A DNA stretch of 64,000 bases from Trichaptum fuscoviolaceum. Its lineage: Eukaryota; Basidiomycota; Agaricomycetes; Hymenochaetales; Trichaptaceae. The stretch is taken from contig CAJSYZ010000005.1 in NCBI GenBank assembly GCA_910574455.1, positions 6,386,001-6,450,000 of the forward strand. Reading direction: 5' to 3'. Below, one piece after another: positions 21,065-33,993 of the stretch (within the stretch, counting starts at the first letter, position 1; each line of letters opens with the position of its first letter). Made by a program: the position numbers and the translations under genes. The notes under the pieces are model-generated. The model worked only from the letters and a program-made list of their open reading frames with translations, did not search any database and was not told where the DNA came from.

Positions 21065-23687
21065 GTAAAACCAGCTCTCGATTATTGCTATTTCACGCTG
21101 ACTGCTCTTCATCTCAGATAAGTTTGCGCTTCGAGGCGTGATTATTACGATAGTGCAGCACATCCTAATTTATGGATATGTCAGCGTGTCTCTTTAAGCT
21201 ACCAGATAGGCTGGCCTTACTATCCTTGTATTACCCTCCAATTGTGCACGCCGTCCCTCGACATAACCCACGACCGACATTACGCATTAGGTCAAGATTT
21301 TCGACTGTGGACAAAGTTGCTCTAAATATGTGTGGCACCAGAGATCCAAGAGCTCCGGCTATTCTTACCTCTCGAAGCTCAATGTACTGCAAGAAGGCTC
21401 CTCGAGCAGGTCACGTCAGCGTACTGGGTTCCAAAATCTTTGATGATCAAGAACCCTATCTACTGTGGGTATCGAAAGAAGCCCGATCTTCGGGCTTCTC
21501 TCAGTTCAACCGCTTACTAGAGCGGCCATGACAACGACAATATTCTGCATAATGTCGATTTTAAGGTTGTAGGACCAAATGCTTGCCGAATCGTGGACCC
21601 ACTTCATCCCGATATCATGGAGGTGCATCAAGCACGGTACGGACGAAAGTTGTGGACGTTAGGTGTCATTTACGTCATCCGATGTTGAATATTTCTTACA
21701 GTAGAGCAGATGCTTCTCTAGTTGCAATGCTATTTTTCCGAGGAGCAATCTCTAACACACCATGAGAGCCATCTTTCGCATTTCTTTCACTATCAATCTC
21801 GATTTGGCGGGAGGAATTTGGTCATAAATCGCTGGCCTAGATTCTTACTTTTGTTCTACGTTTAATTAGATGCCATCTTCTGTTCACGCTTTCGCCTTTG
21901 AACCATGCGTTCAGAAAGAAGTTCCCTGTCACTGGTTGCCTCCCCTGTCCTTGGAGAACTTGGCCCCTGCAATAGCTGCTCGTTGATACCGGTCGGAGTT
22001 ACTTTCACTTATTGCGTTTCTCTGATCGAAAGGCCATGAAGAGGCTTTAGGGACCCGCGAGCGTGGACACCGCAGTTATCCAGGGCCCAAAAATAAGGCA
22101 GTGAGTAAGTGAACTTTCTCATGATGCATGCGCAGCTGATGAAATGATACGTTCCTTCTTCTCCATTCTAGCTTATCTTCACATGCGGCAACTAAGTTTC
22201 GACTTGAAGAAGCGCGATCGAGAGAGCAGAACTGGTCTGTGCTATCGGAGTTCTTGCTCTTCAGGATAAATGCTGTATTATGAATCAAAGAACCCCTCGG
22301 ACGCGGAAGTTCTGAAGTGGGGGCTAGTTGTCCCCACAAACATATACCTTCGGGGATTATGCCGCCGTATACGCTGTCTTGATACATTACAGTCTTTGGG
22401 GCAAATTGTGGTCTGAGCGAAAGCCCACCTTACCTCCGACTACCAAGAGATCCGTTAGCCTGGCTGACCCCATTTCTTCTCTTCCTAGTTGCGGGCGCCC
22501 GGCCGTCCCGATCGTCTGCATTCTTCCATCCCTCTTCGTCAATCTGGGATGGAAAGTAACAGTTGATTGCATACCACTTATCTAAATCGTGGATACGTTT
22601 TCGTGCCTGTCACCAGTTCCTGAAGATCACAAGGGACACATCACTATGGTCATCTCGGCTGCGATGGCACGTAGCACAAAACGCACAAAACGTGTGCTTT
22701 CATCTCAGGCGTTCAGCATTGCCGATCTTTCCTGTGAACGCTCATGAAAGCTAGATCCCACTATCTTTGTCTACTGTGCCATATCATATCGGTGAGCCGC
22801 ATGCGAGACTCTCATTCAGGAGATTCAGACCAATTCAATGGTTGAGCCAAAGGCGTTTTTGGCCATCAGTTTCGTGAGCGTACACTGGCATGTGATCACC
22901 GTTCAAATGGCACAAGATGAGGTCTGCAGGCAATGACAGATTCGCGCCCGCGATACTACTAATACATAATTCGGTATTAGCAAGGCTTTATTGCACCATG
23001 TAATTAATGGCGGAGATGCCTCTCAGGTCCAGAGCGAGCGGGCGCTCCTGCATTCCTATTTAGCGATATACAGCTCTTTCAAGGCCGCCGAGTATAGTGA
23101 AACCTAGTGGTTATTGAACAAATGGTATAACGAACATTCAAGTTAATACAATCGTTTCTGTTTTCCAAGAATAAAGCAAGTATACAAAGCAAGACATGAA
23201 CGGATAGAATGACGAGACGGAAGTAGCTGTCGAAGGACTGCAGAGAGCCGGAATATAGATGAGTGAATGCGGGGGAATGATGGATAGTTCGGCCAGAAGA
23301 TCAAATGGGGATTGGCCCAAAAGAGTTGTGATAGGTCGTAATTGTCGTGCTTAGACAATAGTAGGTAAAGGATAGGCAAAGGGGGAAGCATGCGGGAGCG
23401 AAGGGCAGTGTTGACTCTAAGCGTCCACAGAATAAGCCATCAAACCGACCACCAGACAAAGGTGACGAGGCCACGTACCGCGAAAAATAGTACCATAAGT
23501 CAGGGTTTGTGAGGAAAACACCGCCGGGGATTATGGCGACTTCAGGGTTTATTCATTTGCCGGCCAGACAGTATTCGCTTTCATATTAGATTCAATGTTG
23601 AAGGGGCAAGAGTGAGTGTGAGGCCGTAAAATGGAGGACGAGGACAGCAGCGGGGAAATAATGAGCAGATGTTCACGACGCATCCGT
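21065..23687. other. Intergenic, 2.6 kb without a supported gene
   Basis: I find no coherent gene. One clear structure is a perfect hairpin: 10-bp arms 21477-21486 (AGAAGCCCGA) and 21490-21499 with a 3-nt loop. The rest looks like decayed or regulatory DNA between a plus-strand F-box gene and the 3' end of the minus-strand G-alpha gene. Confidence 0.6.
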
Positions 23688-25876
23688 CTACAAAAGCTTT
23701 GACCGTCGCAAATGCTCCCGCACGACCATGTCTCGGACACTCGCTAGGATGCCTGAGGTAGTCATTATTTCCTGAGCATCGAAAGGATGATCAGCATTCC
23801 ACGTTTACCACAGAGAAGAGAACACGCCAGGGACGTACAGTCACAGACGTGCAAAACCCGTAGAATTTTCGTGGGCTAGGCGAGTACTCGCGTTGAATCG
23901 CTGCAAACTTTGCTCGGAAGTCTGAGAAAAAGACGGAGATGATCGTTTGAGTATACATAGATTCATTGATTTACAGTAATGACCAGCCATGAAACACGTA
24001 CATTTCTGCACTGTCTCCGAATCATTCGGTCTATCTTGGAAACTCCGCACGTACTTTGCGAGGCGGATGCCTGACTTCAGCTTCCGGTCCAAGATATCGC
24101 ATTTGTTAAGGAAGAGCACGAGTTCCACATTCGCCAGCATCTTATTCGAGCAGATCATCTTCCACAGGAGAACACTGTCTTCCTGCCATGTCGTATTAGT
24201 AATAAATCAATCATCTCCATGTCCTATGTCTGTACGAACCAGTCGGTTGACGCTCCGGTCTTCAGCGAGCACTTGGTCGAAACCCGATATCGGCGCCAGG
24301 AAGATGATGGCATCCACTACACATATGATGATAGCAGGATGAGACAGGGGTGTTAGCAGGGCACTTGTATGACCTAGACTCTGGAGCACTGCATTAAGCC
24401 TTGGCGTGTCTACTCACCATCATCAAAGAACGGAACCCAAGTCGCTGGAAGGATGTGTTGGTTTCAATCTGAGAGATGCGTACTAAGAAAGTGTGCTCAC
24501 GTCGCTGAGTGCGGAAAGAAGCAGGAAGTCAGAATCCACCCGATATTTTCAGCGGTAAGGAAGATTGCAGTACGAGAGAGAGAAAGAAACGACATACTTG
24601 GGACCGTGATCCACCGACATCAACTATCCGCCACTCTGTACCTGTTTCTCGACCGATCGAGGTCTCCATCTCGAACTTGTATTCAGACACGCCGACTGTC
24701 TTTAGGCGCGCTTTTAGTACGTCGTCTACATAAACAAACAAACTTTCAGACAAATAACTCCGAAAGCACCATGAGACGTACCATCGGACGGCAAATATTT
24801 GAGAGATGCTATGCGTTCTAGGTCGTTTAGAAAGCTAGATCCCGGTGAAGGAAAAAGAATCTAAAAATCGGTGGTGAAAATTACGAGAATCCAGACCACT
24901 TACAATCCAGGCTGTTCTTCGAGCCTGATTTTCCTCCTCCTTAAAATTTCTCTAACAGCAGGATCTTGCCAGAGACTCATTAGATCATATCTGCACTCGT
25001 GCAAGACGGCGGTCGGCTCGTCCTGAGTTTCGATCCCCGCCGTCCCGACACTCAACGGCCGCCCGTGCCCGCGGACACCCTTCCCTCGAGCGACGAAGCC
25101 CTTCCACGACGTACCCGGACGCACGAATATCTCCTGATTCGCGCGCGCGGAATGTCTGTGGGCGTGTCCATTGTTGGAAGCGGAGGGGGCGGAGAACCCG
25201 CCAAAGTGGGTCGCCTCGTCCTCGCCGGGCGGGACAAGCTTGGCGATGAGCAGCTGCTCAATATGCCGGAGCGGGAGCAGACGCATTTTTAGCTCTTGTA
25301 TCTCCGACGAGAGGAAGAGCTGGTCGTCGAGCTCGTCATTATCCGGACCTTCGCCTTCGTTCCCGGACAAAGACTCGCCGAGCGTGTCCTGGTAGTCGGA
25401 GAGGGCATCGAGAATTTTGCGCACGGAACGGACTAGATTGAGCTGGATGACGGCCCGCCAGAGGATACGTTCTTCCCGGAAGGCGGAGGGGGTATATAGA
25501 CGCTGGAATTCTAAACGGTGTGTGTAGCTTAGGCGTAAGCAGATGAGCATGGTGGGTGATCTGTGAGGTAGACATACGTCGTAAGGTCGTAGACTTTCCT
25601 GCATTCAATTCAAGCTTAGTTTGAATATGATCATGTCAGAACATGGCTCGTGAACGCACCGGACTCGCTCTGACCAAGTAGCAGCAGCTTTACTATCTTC
25701 TTTCGCCTCTGCTCCTGCTTCTCTCTCCTCAGCTGCTCATCGATCTGCTCGCTGATCCGCCGGGCATCGTCTTCCCTCTGCACTCTCAACGCGCGCTCGT
25801 CGGGTGTCTCGTTTGGCGGGGGTGCCATCACGAGCGCCAGCGGGTCGTCCGCGTCAATGGTCCGTGCGCCGGGCAT
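23688..25876 (-). CDS. Divergent heterotrimeric G-protein alpha subunit, 493 aa
   Basis: Signals from seven-helix receptors by a GTP cycle at the plasma membrane. Eleven exons stay in phase: 25876-25660, 25598-25578, 25510-24904, 24834-24782, 24725-24598, 24504-24501, 24444-24418, 24316-24240, 24182-24002, 23921-23839 and 23771-23688. Motifs: P-loop GQSESGKS (68-75), switch I Arg306 and Thr309 in KARLKTVGV, switch II DVGGSRSQ (335-342), NKCD (404-407), and TSVT (463-466) in place of TCAT. The helical domain carries a long acidic and Gly-rich insert (encoded by 24904-25510), making the protein larger than the usual 350-360 aa. Switch II has Ser339 where GTPase-competent subunits have Gln. The N-terminus lacks an MG myristoylation start. 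The frame is open upstream of 25876, so a longer N-terminus is possible. It belongs to the expanded, atypical G-alpha group of basidiomycetes. Confidence 0.93.
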
Positions 25877-28859
25877 ATTGAAGAACAAGCTTGCAACAAA
25901 TCCGCCGCCACTGCCTGAGCCCGACGCGCCCGTGGTTGTTGCGCCTCCTGGTGATCGGCCGGACACGCCAGCGCCGTTGGTGGCTACGGTTCCCGATCGG
26001 GCCACACTGGATGTAGGATCGGCCAGGTTCGTTGCGGCAGGCGAGGTCGTCGCCGTCGCTGTGACGGCCAGGTCGGGTGAGAGGGTGGGGGGAGGACTCG
26101 GAGGAACTGGGAGAAGAGGGAGCGATGGAGAAGGACTTTAACTTGAGCTGACCCGCGGACAGGGATGGCATAGGATTCATATTCCGCCCACTCGGCTCTA
26201 ACCTTCTTCTCACTGTCTGTATATCAATCACGAGCACCCACATCCACCTTCCTTTTCTCCCGCGTATGCCCAGTCCATGTCTGTCCTTGACATCCCCTAT
26301 TCTTTTCTTAGTATTTTGGCCGCTATAACATGCAGAAAACATATCATTAGAACACAGCAGCTTCTCTTGACCAGGCACCACTCGCGCACCGGAATTACTT
26401 GAGGGACGCGAAAGGAAGTACGAGCCGTTGTCCCTGATGGCTGCGTGCCTGATGACCCACACTACTAATTACTTCATATCTCAATTACCTTCGTCAAACT
26501 CCGATCGCACAACTTCAAGTGCCTGAGCCTGCACAGCCTGAGCTCCTTGCAGACGCAATCGCAGACGCAAGGCACCGAAGCACTCGTTGCCATGGCCAGC
26601 AATTGCTTCCTGCTAACCGTCACAGAGAAGCCCGGAAGTCGAACAAACTCATAAAGTACGTGTACACCACGCCCACGAACGTCGGCTGCTGGACCATGTG
26701 CTGGTAGCATTCTGAGCATTGACACGATGTCGAGCGCACGTTGGACACCCGGGGATCCCGTGTGCGCTACGTATTGAAGCATCCAAGAGACCAAATTGGC
26801 TCTAAGTCCTTTCGTGCATTCCCTTTTCTTGTCCGAAATATTCTCGTGGTGAAGTCTGGCAGCCTCGAGGTGATCCATTGTATTTGCCGGCGGCTTCACC
26901 TAAGTGCGTGCCCTCGTTCCTAATAATACGGGCCCACCATCTCCCACACAGTCACAGACATCGGCGGCACAATCCGATTGGCCTAGGCTTTCATTCATAG
27001 TTTGTGAGCGGCAACTTGGAAAAGGTTTGGATAACAAGGCCGGTATGATAGGCGTAAGACCTCTTCTAAAGGCAGATTACCCAGGCACAGAATCCAAGAT
27101 GTAGCACAGCCAGAGTTGTTCCGATCGATTCTGCGTATTACACATTTTGAGGGGTAAACGGAGTCGCAGTGCGCTACTTTCGGTACTAAATCGGTGCCTG
27201 TGAAGTCTACACCGTCAGCCTGAGAAGCAAGGTAGCTGAGCGCCGGAGTCCGTACCTGTAGGATCTTGGAATATTTCTTAATGTTGTGTAGTGTTAAGAA
27301 CCATAGCGCAAAGATAAATGGGATCCTATGACTTACTACTATTTAATTGAATTGTCAACAAATGTGTTACAATCCCAGCTCTTTGGGAGTTTAGAACTCC
27401 GGTACTATCGTGCTCTCATCTTCGGAAGCCAAGACTGAGTGAATTCTGAAGTTGCGGCTTAGAAGGAGGCGACCCCGAGACTATCGGATTTCAATAGTAG
27501 CTGCGTCTGCGCCCATGACTTGGCAATGCTAGGCAAGTTGTGGAACAGAGCCTGGTACCCTCGTCAACTATATGATATGATTACGATATAGACATGTACC
27601 TCAAGTTTTCGATCGCCAGTTACGTGCTTCCAATTCGGGCGGACCACCGTATCAGGACTGCATATATGCGTGCCATTGAAGCAGGACAGGGTGGATCGTT
27701 GGCTCATTTCGAAGTGATCCACGAGCCCTAATAGCCAGTGTCTTCCTTCACGTGAGGGCCGTTATGTCTATATCTTCCATCTCTCTAGAGACTCCGAGTC
27801 GCAAATACGGAATGGTCGGGGGGACCTGCCTAGTGGGTTAAAGCCGTTCACCGAAGTCTGTGTAGGCCGGGGATGCCTATTGCGACACACCCCGTGCGTC
27901 TACGAGAGCCTTGGAGGAGGGAATGCTGGGTAGGCATGTGCGAGAGCTCGTGGTGGTGGTCAGAAAGAGAGAGGAATGCGCGACGAACGCGTGTCGCAAC
28001 GCGTCTGCCAGCTACTGGGTCACGTGAGTTTCTCGTCCAGTCGTCTTACTCCTGAGTCTTCGCAGTCCCTCCGAGTCCGCTAGTCCTGACATCTGAGTCG
28101 CCAGGGAATAGATGAAGAAAGTGGATGATTCCATACAGTCCATCCGGGCAGCAAGTATTCGATGAGATCAGAGATATAATGGCGTAAGTAGTACAAGTCA
28201 ATTGTATACTGCGTGTTCAAATTGCCGAGAAGACAAAGGAGTGTGTGTGAGTGCAAGAGTGAAATTTATAGCAGAAGGCTTTGAGATACTTCAGTCGAAG
28301 GCCTTGCTTAATGGTGGTGAATTCGAAGAGCTAACTTGCGGACCTGCGTATAGTAAGTTGTAGTACTATACTCCCGCTTTCCCACGACGTATTCAGTGTT
28401 ACGGTGCACGCCTCTCCCTCTCTTCTCGATACGCCCTCTGGCTTGTCATTTTTCGTCTTCTTGAGACTGATTTCTTGCAAAGACATCAGAAGTGACCTAT
28501 GTCCAACTCGAAAACCAAGATGGTTTCTCACTTGAGGGACATTTACCCGTAGACCGGATTTATTCGGGGATGAGTCACTTCGCTGAAATTTCGCCATGTC
28601 TCCCTTGTACGTCCAGCCGCCAGCATCCAGCGCACACCAGCTGGCAAGCACCACACGTTGTTAACGACTGAAGATCTTTGACTACGTCTAACGTAGTGAG
28701 CGCAACGACTGCCTTCTTTCATTCCAACTTTCATGCGCAAGAGTTACTAACTCGTCGACACACAAAAACTCGTGTCAAAGAAGAACGTTTCCTCATACCC
28801 GCCTCAGGCCGCTCCTACGACCTGAATAGCAATTATTGACCTATATTGCCTACCATAGC
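25877..28859. other. Long intergenic region, mostly without supported genes
   Basis: Apart from a doubtful minus-strand frame at 26474-26899, I see no gene here. The right part is the promoter side of the aspartokinase gene; the left part is the 5' side of the G-alpha gene and is GC-rich near 25.9-26.1 kb. Confidence 0.55.
26474..26899 (-). CDS. Doubtful hypothetical protein, 141 aa frame
   Basis: An open minus-strand frame from ATG 26899 (or the internal ATG in MDHLEAARLHH). It has no motif I recognise, and a Cys-rich stretch near the end. A GGTAATTG donor-like site near its 3' end could make it one exon of a larger gene. It is listed because composition is protein-like, not because a family supports it. 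Confidence 0.25.
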   Translation of the reverse strand: MKPPANTMDHLEAARLHHENISDKKRECTKGLRANLVSWMLQYVAHTGSPGVQRALDIVSMLRMLPAHGPAADVRGRGVHVLYEFVRLPGFSVTVSRKQLLAMATSASVPCVCDCVCKELRLCRLRHLKLCDRSLTKVIEI

Positions 28860-30980
28860 ATGTCGGCGTCGCCAATCGGACCGCGGTCGCGGTCACCACC
28901 GCACCCTCCATCTCCGTCTCTCTCTTCTACTTCCTCAACACCGTCCACAATGTCGTCGCCAGGTCCTCAAACGCCTACGGCACTACACCAAAACTCAGTA
29001 GATCCAGCAGCCAGGTGGCTCGTGCAGAAGTATGGAGGGACTAGTGTTGGCAAGTTCGCGGCTAAGATTGCGGAGGAGATCGTGCCGTGAGTTGTATTTT
29101 CTTGCGTCGTCATCTAATGCTTACCGGATGCAAATATCTACTCGCATGCACGCAGAACCTACCTCGATCAGCACAAGCTTGTTATTGTGTGCTCTGCTCG
29201 TTCGGGGTTTACGAAGGCCATGGGCACTACAAACCTGCTACTCCGAGCGGCCTCTGAAGCACTTCAGCGCAAAGATCCATCCCCGACTGCAGGTTTTTCC
29301 ACCCCCCAGATACCTCCTGTGACAGCAGGAATCGCACACAACAAGGAAGGCTTCTGTTCTCGCAAGGACAGCATAAGCAACAGTGCTAAAGGGAACGGGG
29401 TGGCACCGGCTTCTCCCCGATCGGGAGCAGCCTCACCCTCGCCGTTCTCCCCCTTGGGCATGTCGAGCTCCTTTCAGAACATTCAAAGTTCTTCATCAGC
29501 GAACGGAATTGGGGCGCAGCCCTTTCACGCCACTGTGGACACCCTTCGGCTCGACCACCTCACGGCTGCACGAGCGAATGTACGTGACCCAGATTTACTG
29601 AAGGAGCTGGAAGCGGAAATCGACCGGGACTGCGAGGGTTTGAGGAGTTTCTTGTTTGCGGCTCAGGTATGGCTCCTTACTGGCTTTAAGATTGTTCGTA
29701 TCTGACGTGGTTGAAGATCATTGATGAAATCTCACCTCGTTCTCGAGATTGTATAGTCGGTGTTGGTGAGCGCTTGTCTTGCAAAATCGTTGCGGCAATC
29801 CTCCGAGATCGTGGAATAGACGCTGAGTTTGTCTCGCTGGAAAACATTCTGCCGGCCGGGGATAAAAGCGTGGATGTCGATGACTCTTCGCGCTCGGAAG
29901 CAGGGACCCTTGATCAGACATTCTATGACCGTGTAGCAGAGTTAGTGGGCGAACGGATAAAGCAGTGCGGAAACCGTGTCCCCATCGTCACCGGGTTTTT
30001 CGGGCCCGTGCCAGGCTCTTTACTTCGACAAGTGGGCCGTGGGTACACTGATCTCCTCGCCGCATTAGCTGCTGTCGGGCTCGAGGCGTCTGAGCTTCAA
30101 ATCTGGAAAGAGGTGGATGGAATTTTCACCGCTGACCCGCGGAAGGTACCCACTGCACGCTTGATCCCGATTATCTCGCCAGACGAGGCGGCGGAGTTAA
30201 CGTACTATGGCTCGGAGGTAGTTCATCCTTTCACAATGGAGCAGGTCATTCGCAGAAGGATTCCCATTCGGATTAAGAATGTTGAAAACCCACTTGGTGG
30301 GGGAACGGTCATTCACCCTGACCCGGAGTCTGATGGTGTCGGTTTATCTCTTGACGACGCCTTGGATGGCGTTGTGGACGGAGCATTCACTAGCTCATTT
30401 GCACATCAACTTGAGCAGCGCAAGAAACTGCCTACTGCGGTGACTATCAAAGAGCACATCTCTATCTTGAACGTACATTCGAATCGGAAGAGCGTCTCAC
30501 ATGGGTTCTTCGCTGGAATATTCGGTACACTCGATCGCTTTGGGGTCGTCGTAGACTTGATCAGTACCAGTGAGGTGCATGTGAGTATGGCCATCGAAGA
30601 TGGACTCGGAAAGCGCATGCTGGATAGACTAATTAAGGAGCTAGAAAAGAGTGGGACTGTGAGTGCCATTCTACTTTCTCATTATTCAGTTTTCATAATT
30701 ATTGTTCATTAAAACTGCTCCAATCTAGGTCTCGGTTCACCCAGACATGGCCATTCTTTCACTCGTCGGCAAGCAAATGCGCAACCTCGTAGGTATCGCC
30801 GGGCGGATGTTCACGACGCTGGCGGACGGCAACGTCAACATCGAGATGATCAGCCAGGGCGCATCGGAGATTAACATCTCTTGCGTCATCGACGGAAGGG
30901 ACGCGGTGAAGGCACTTAACTTGATCCACCAGAGTTGTTTGCAGATTAAGCCGGAGGGTGCGATGGGTCGCAGTGAGTAA
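28860..30980 (+). CDS. Aspartokinase (aspartate kinase), 643 aa
   Basis: Catalyses phosphorylation of L-aspartate, the first step toward threonine, methionine and homoserine in fungi. Four exons in phase: 28860-29086, 29156-29666, 29717-30658 and 30729-30980. The catalytic start KYGGTSVGK lies at residues 57-65. The kinase core shows VCSARSG, VGVGERLSCKIVAAIL, GRGYTDLLAALAAVGL and WKEVDGIFTADPRKV. Two C-terminal ACT domains (ISILNVHSNRK...; MAILSLVGKQMRNLVGIAGRMF) would bind the feedback inhibitor. Between SARSGFTKAMGTTNLLL and the DTLRLDHL helix there is a Ser/Pro-rich low-complexity insert of about 80 residues, found in basidiomycete versions. The N-terminus is Ser/Pro rich and starts at the first in-frame ATG. 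This gene corresponds to yeast HOM3 by family. Confidence 0.95.
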
Positions 30981-32093
30981 AACGGGTTTTCTACTCGGTC
31001 TTGTTTCATCTTGAACATGCTGACGATGTTTGGATACTAGTGGGACCTTGGCTCTTTTAACTTTTATAACTTCCTGAACGACTTTCCTCGGGGACATTGG
31101 CGGAGAAACTATGCACGAAGCAAAATTACAATACCCTGAGTTTCCAACAAACTCTATTTTGAACGACGTTAGAAAGTAGTCAACTCCAATAAAAAATCTG
31201 TTTAGTAGATTGTAGTAGATATAGTTATAGCGATCCAACTCGCTCGCCTGTCTTTTGTATCGATAAAATATAAGCCTCGAACTTCTTTGAGAAAATTATG
31301 TGAGTGTGTAACTGTGTGCTCGGCATTGTTATATTCGTGGCTGGGCCATCCTCACCGACTTCACGGACGGCGTCTCCGACATTCCGACACCTTGTCGTCT
31401 CCTCGAGCGACTTCCAGGATGTGACACTTAGAGAATCAGAGACCAACGAATCGTCTAAGATCACTGATGCTTATCGATGATTTCAAACGCAAGGACCTTC
31501 TCGGTGATTTGGACTCGGAGTGCGTATCACCACACATCGGACAGAACTTCGCAGAGGCGAGCTTGCAAGGCTAAGACCAACTTCAGATTAGACCCACCAG
31601 GAAAGGTTCGTAATTTGAGCCACCAGCATTCCCCAGTACTTTTAGAGGTTCGCTGCATGTGTAAAGATGAAACAAGACACTCTTTCATACATACCTTAAC
31701 GATGTATGGTTAAGAGCGTATCCTTTCAAACTCTTCAGACACCAGTTCCTATCCTTTGACATCCTCGCTACTGGTATCTCGCGGACGAACTCTCAACAAT
31801 GAAGTCCAGTCAAGCCGAATGCTCATTGCTGAGCGGATTTCCTGGTCATCTATGACATTCGAGAGTCGATGAGATTCGATGTTTATTGCAGTTATCGGGA
31901 CTCTGGCAGTGGTCGTCGTATTGTTATAAGCAACATCGTGGTACTAGTAGTGTCATAGACTCAACATGGAACATATGGCACGTACTATGTAGTAAATACG
32001 AACAAACACTCTTCAAGTTTCTCTTGTTTCCTTTCCTTCATCGTCAAACCAGCTAGTACTAGTATTTATCAGCGCGAACTCAATTTTTGCTGT
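30981..32093. other. Intergenic, no gene seen
   Basis: No supported gene. The stretch has ACTAGTA-type palindromes near 31940-31955 and 32054-32064 (GCTAGTACTAGTA) and an AT-rich part downstream of aspartokinase. Confidence 0.6.
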
Positions 32094-33431
32094 ATGAAGA
32101 AAGGCGACCACACTTCTCAGGCTTGGTACGCCAGATTATCATGAACACAATCTGGACACCAAAATTGACCTTTCCTCAGGTTTCCTTTCTTCAATAGGCG
32201 AGCTCGTCCGAGTACTCCATATCTGGCGATAGAGACTTGGCAACCAGATCTCCCGACAGAACTCCTGTCTGAAATCTTTAAGCTTTGTCTACCCGACGAC
32301 CATTCCATTGTTGGACTTGTCAATGAAGCACCAATTAATGTTTCGCAGGTCAATCACCGCTGGAGGGAGATAACGCTTTCTACGCCCAGAATGTGGTCTA
32401 TGTTACCCTACCAAAAGCATCACAAAACCGCACACTCCTACGGCCGCAGAAGGCAGAGCAAGCTCATAAAGATCTGCAAACTATGGGCCGAAAGGTCACA
32501 AACTGCTGGGCTTTCGCTCTGCTTCCAAGGTCATCAGATGAGCTCGAATCCTCGAGCTACACATATGCGTGACTATCTCGAACTCGTACAGGATAGATGG
32601 TGGAGAGAACTGCACATCTACCCTCAACCTGCAGAAAACGACCTGCAGTCATTTGTTCTTAATCCAAACCTTCTTGAACAGCTGGAGGTTCTTCACTCGA
32701 CAAATCTGCTCCCTTCATTTGATAGTCGAGGACCTCGGCTATCATTTAGTATAGCGGACGCTACTGGACCTAACGCACTACTTGAAGGAGAGATGCAGAT
32801 ATCGTCAAAACTCCGAGACATCGAGTTTAATTTATTGCGACCATCATGCTTGAATATTAAATCTGCACCCTTCGACATGGGAAACATAATAACACTGATC
32901 CATAAATCATCCCGTCACCTTTCAACCACGACAATTGCTCTGTCTCCGCGCTTCAATTTCAACCTTGAACGCCGCTTCCCTCTCGAAGTCATGCCCAGCC
33001 TGCGACATCTGAACATCACTGGCAATGTCTCTGCGGCCAGGATCCTCTTGCGTCACATCACTGCCCCGGTCCTGGAGAAGTTGCACTTGGGGTTATGGGA
33101 ACCTACTGATCTGACAGTCCCGATGGAGAGTCGAGATCAAGTCTGCATATATGGCTTCCTGGCAAGGTCAAGCTCACCCCTGTCAGAATTAACACTCTAC
33201 GTGGATGGGTTTAGGCACATAGACCTTCGAGAGATTCTTTCTCAAGCACCGCAACTTCGACGTCTGCAGCTCGTTACGAAAGGCGGTTTCTTATGGACCT
33301 CCGGAACTACTGAAACGTTCATCGGAGCTCTACGATGGGCAGGCTTTTGTCCAGAACTGGAATATGTGAAACTCTCCGTTGCTTATGATCGTTTGATTGT
33401 CATATATTCCAAACGTTTAAGTGGAAGTTGA
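32094..33431 (+). CDS. F-box protein with leucine-rich region, 421 aa
   Basis: Exon 1 is tiny (32094-32125, eleven codons' worth) and splices across a 72-nt intron into 32198-33431, in phase. The F-box reads LPTELLSEIFKLCLPDD...VSQVNHRWREITLSTPRMW, a classic Agaricomycete F-box. The remainder is a leucine-rich repeat-like solenoid (for example LEQLEVLHSTNLLPSF, LRHLNITGNVSAARILLRHI). It would recruit substrates to an SCF ubiquitin ligase; targets are unknown. The first long in-frame ATG is at 32391, but that would cut the F-box in half, which is why I include the upstream exon. Confidence 0.82.
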
Positions 33432-33993
33432 CTTTTATGTTTTGCGTAACCGGGACAACTGATCAAACTCGGAGAATTTGCTTATCTCGGTTAATTCCAA
33501 CTTGAGTAGCTTCAGCTGTATATTAAATAATCTGTGCTTCATACCCCAGCATTGAATATCTGCTGTCTTCAAATATCATGTTTAGGCCTCTCAATCAACT
33601 TTCGCTATTAAATCTTCTCCAATTTCATTTTTGCCCTTTGACCAACCTCACTTGCAGTCTGGAGTACTGCACAGGCTTCGAAGATATAATCCACGGCAAG
33701 AGCAACTGCCAGTGGACTTGAGCCGGGATTTCAATTGCGATTGCGGGAATGCGGAAGCCAGTCACGGTGGCGCAAACTGACATACATATACTAGTATATG
33801 TATATATGTAAGTACTTACCGTAACAAGTTTCAAGTTAAGTAGTTTATAGTAAGTCAATTTAAGCTTACAGTAATTACTCAGGTACTAACTGTATATGTG
33901 TGTCGAGTGTGACGACGTCCAAATAACACACGCAGGCTGGCACTCGCGCTCTTCTATAGTACGTAGGAATTGTTCAGCACCTTAACACGGGTG
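33432..33993. other. Intergenic; contains a perfect palindrome
   Basis: No gene. At 33782-33803 lies a perfect 22-bp palindrome centred on CTAG (ATACATATACTAGTATATGT plus two bases). A CAACTGCCAGTGGACTTG unit of the dispersed palindrome type is at about 33705-33722. Confidence 0.75.

Noticed and set aside
22076..22387. 103-residue minus-strand frame in the 21-23.7 kb gap
   Set aside because: No recognisable motif and no exon partners with consistent phase.
28331..28654. 107-residue minus-strand frame upstream of aspartokinase
   Set aside because: No family pattern and it occupies the likely promoter; not enough support to list as a gene.
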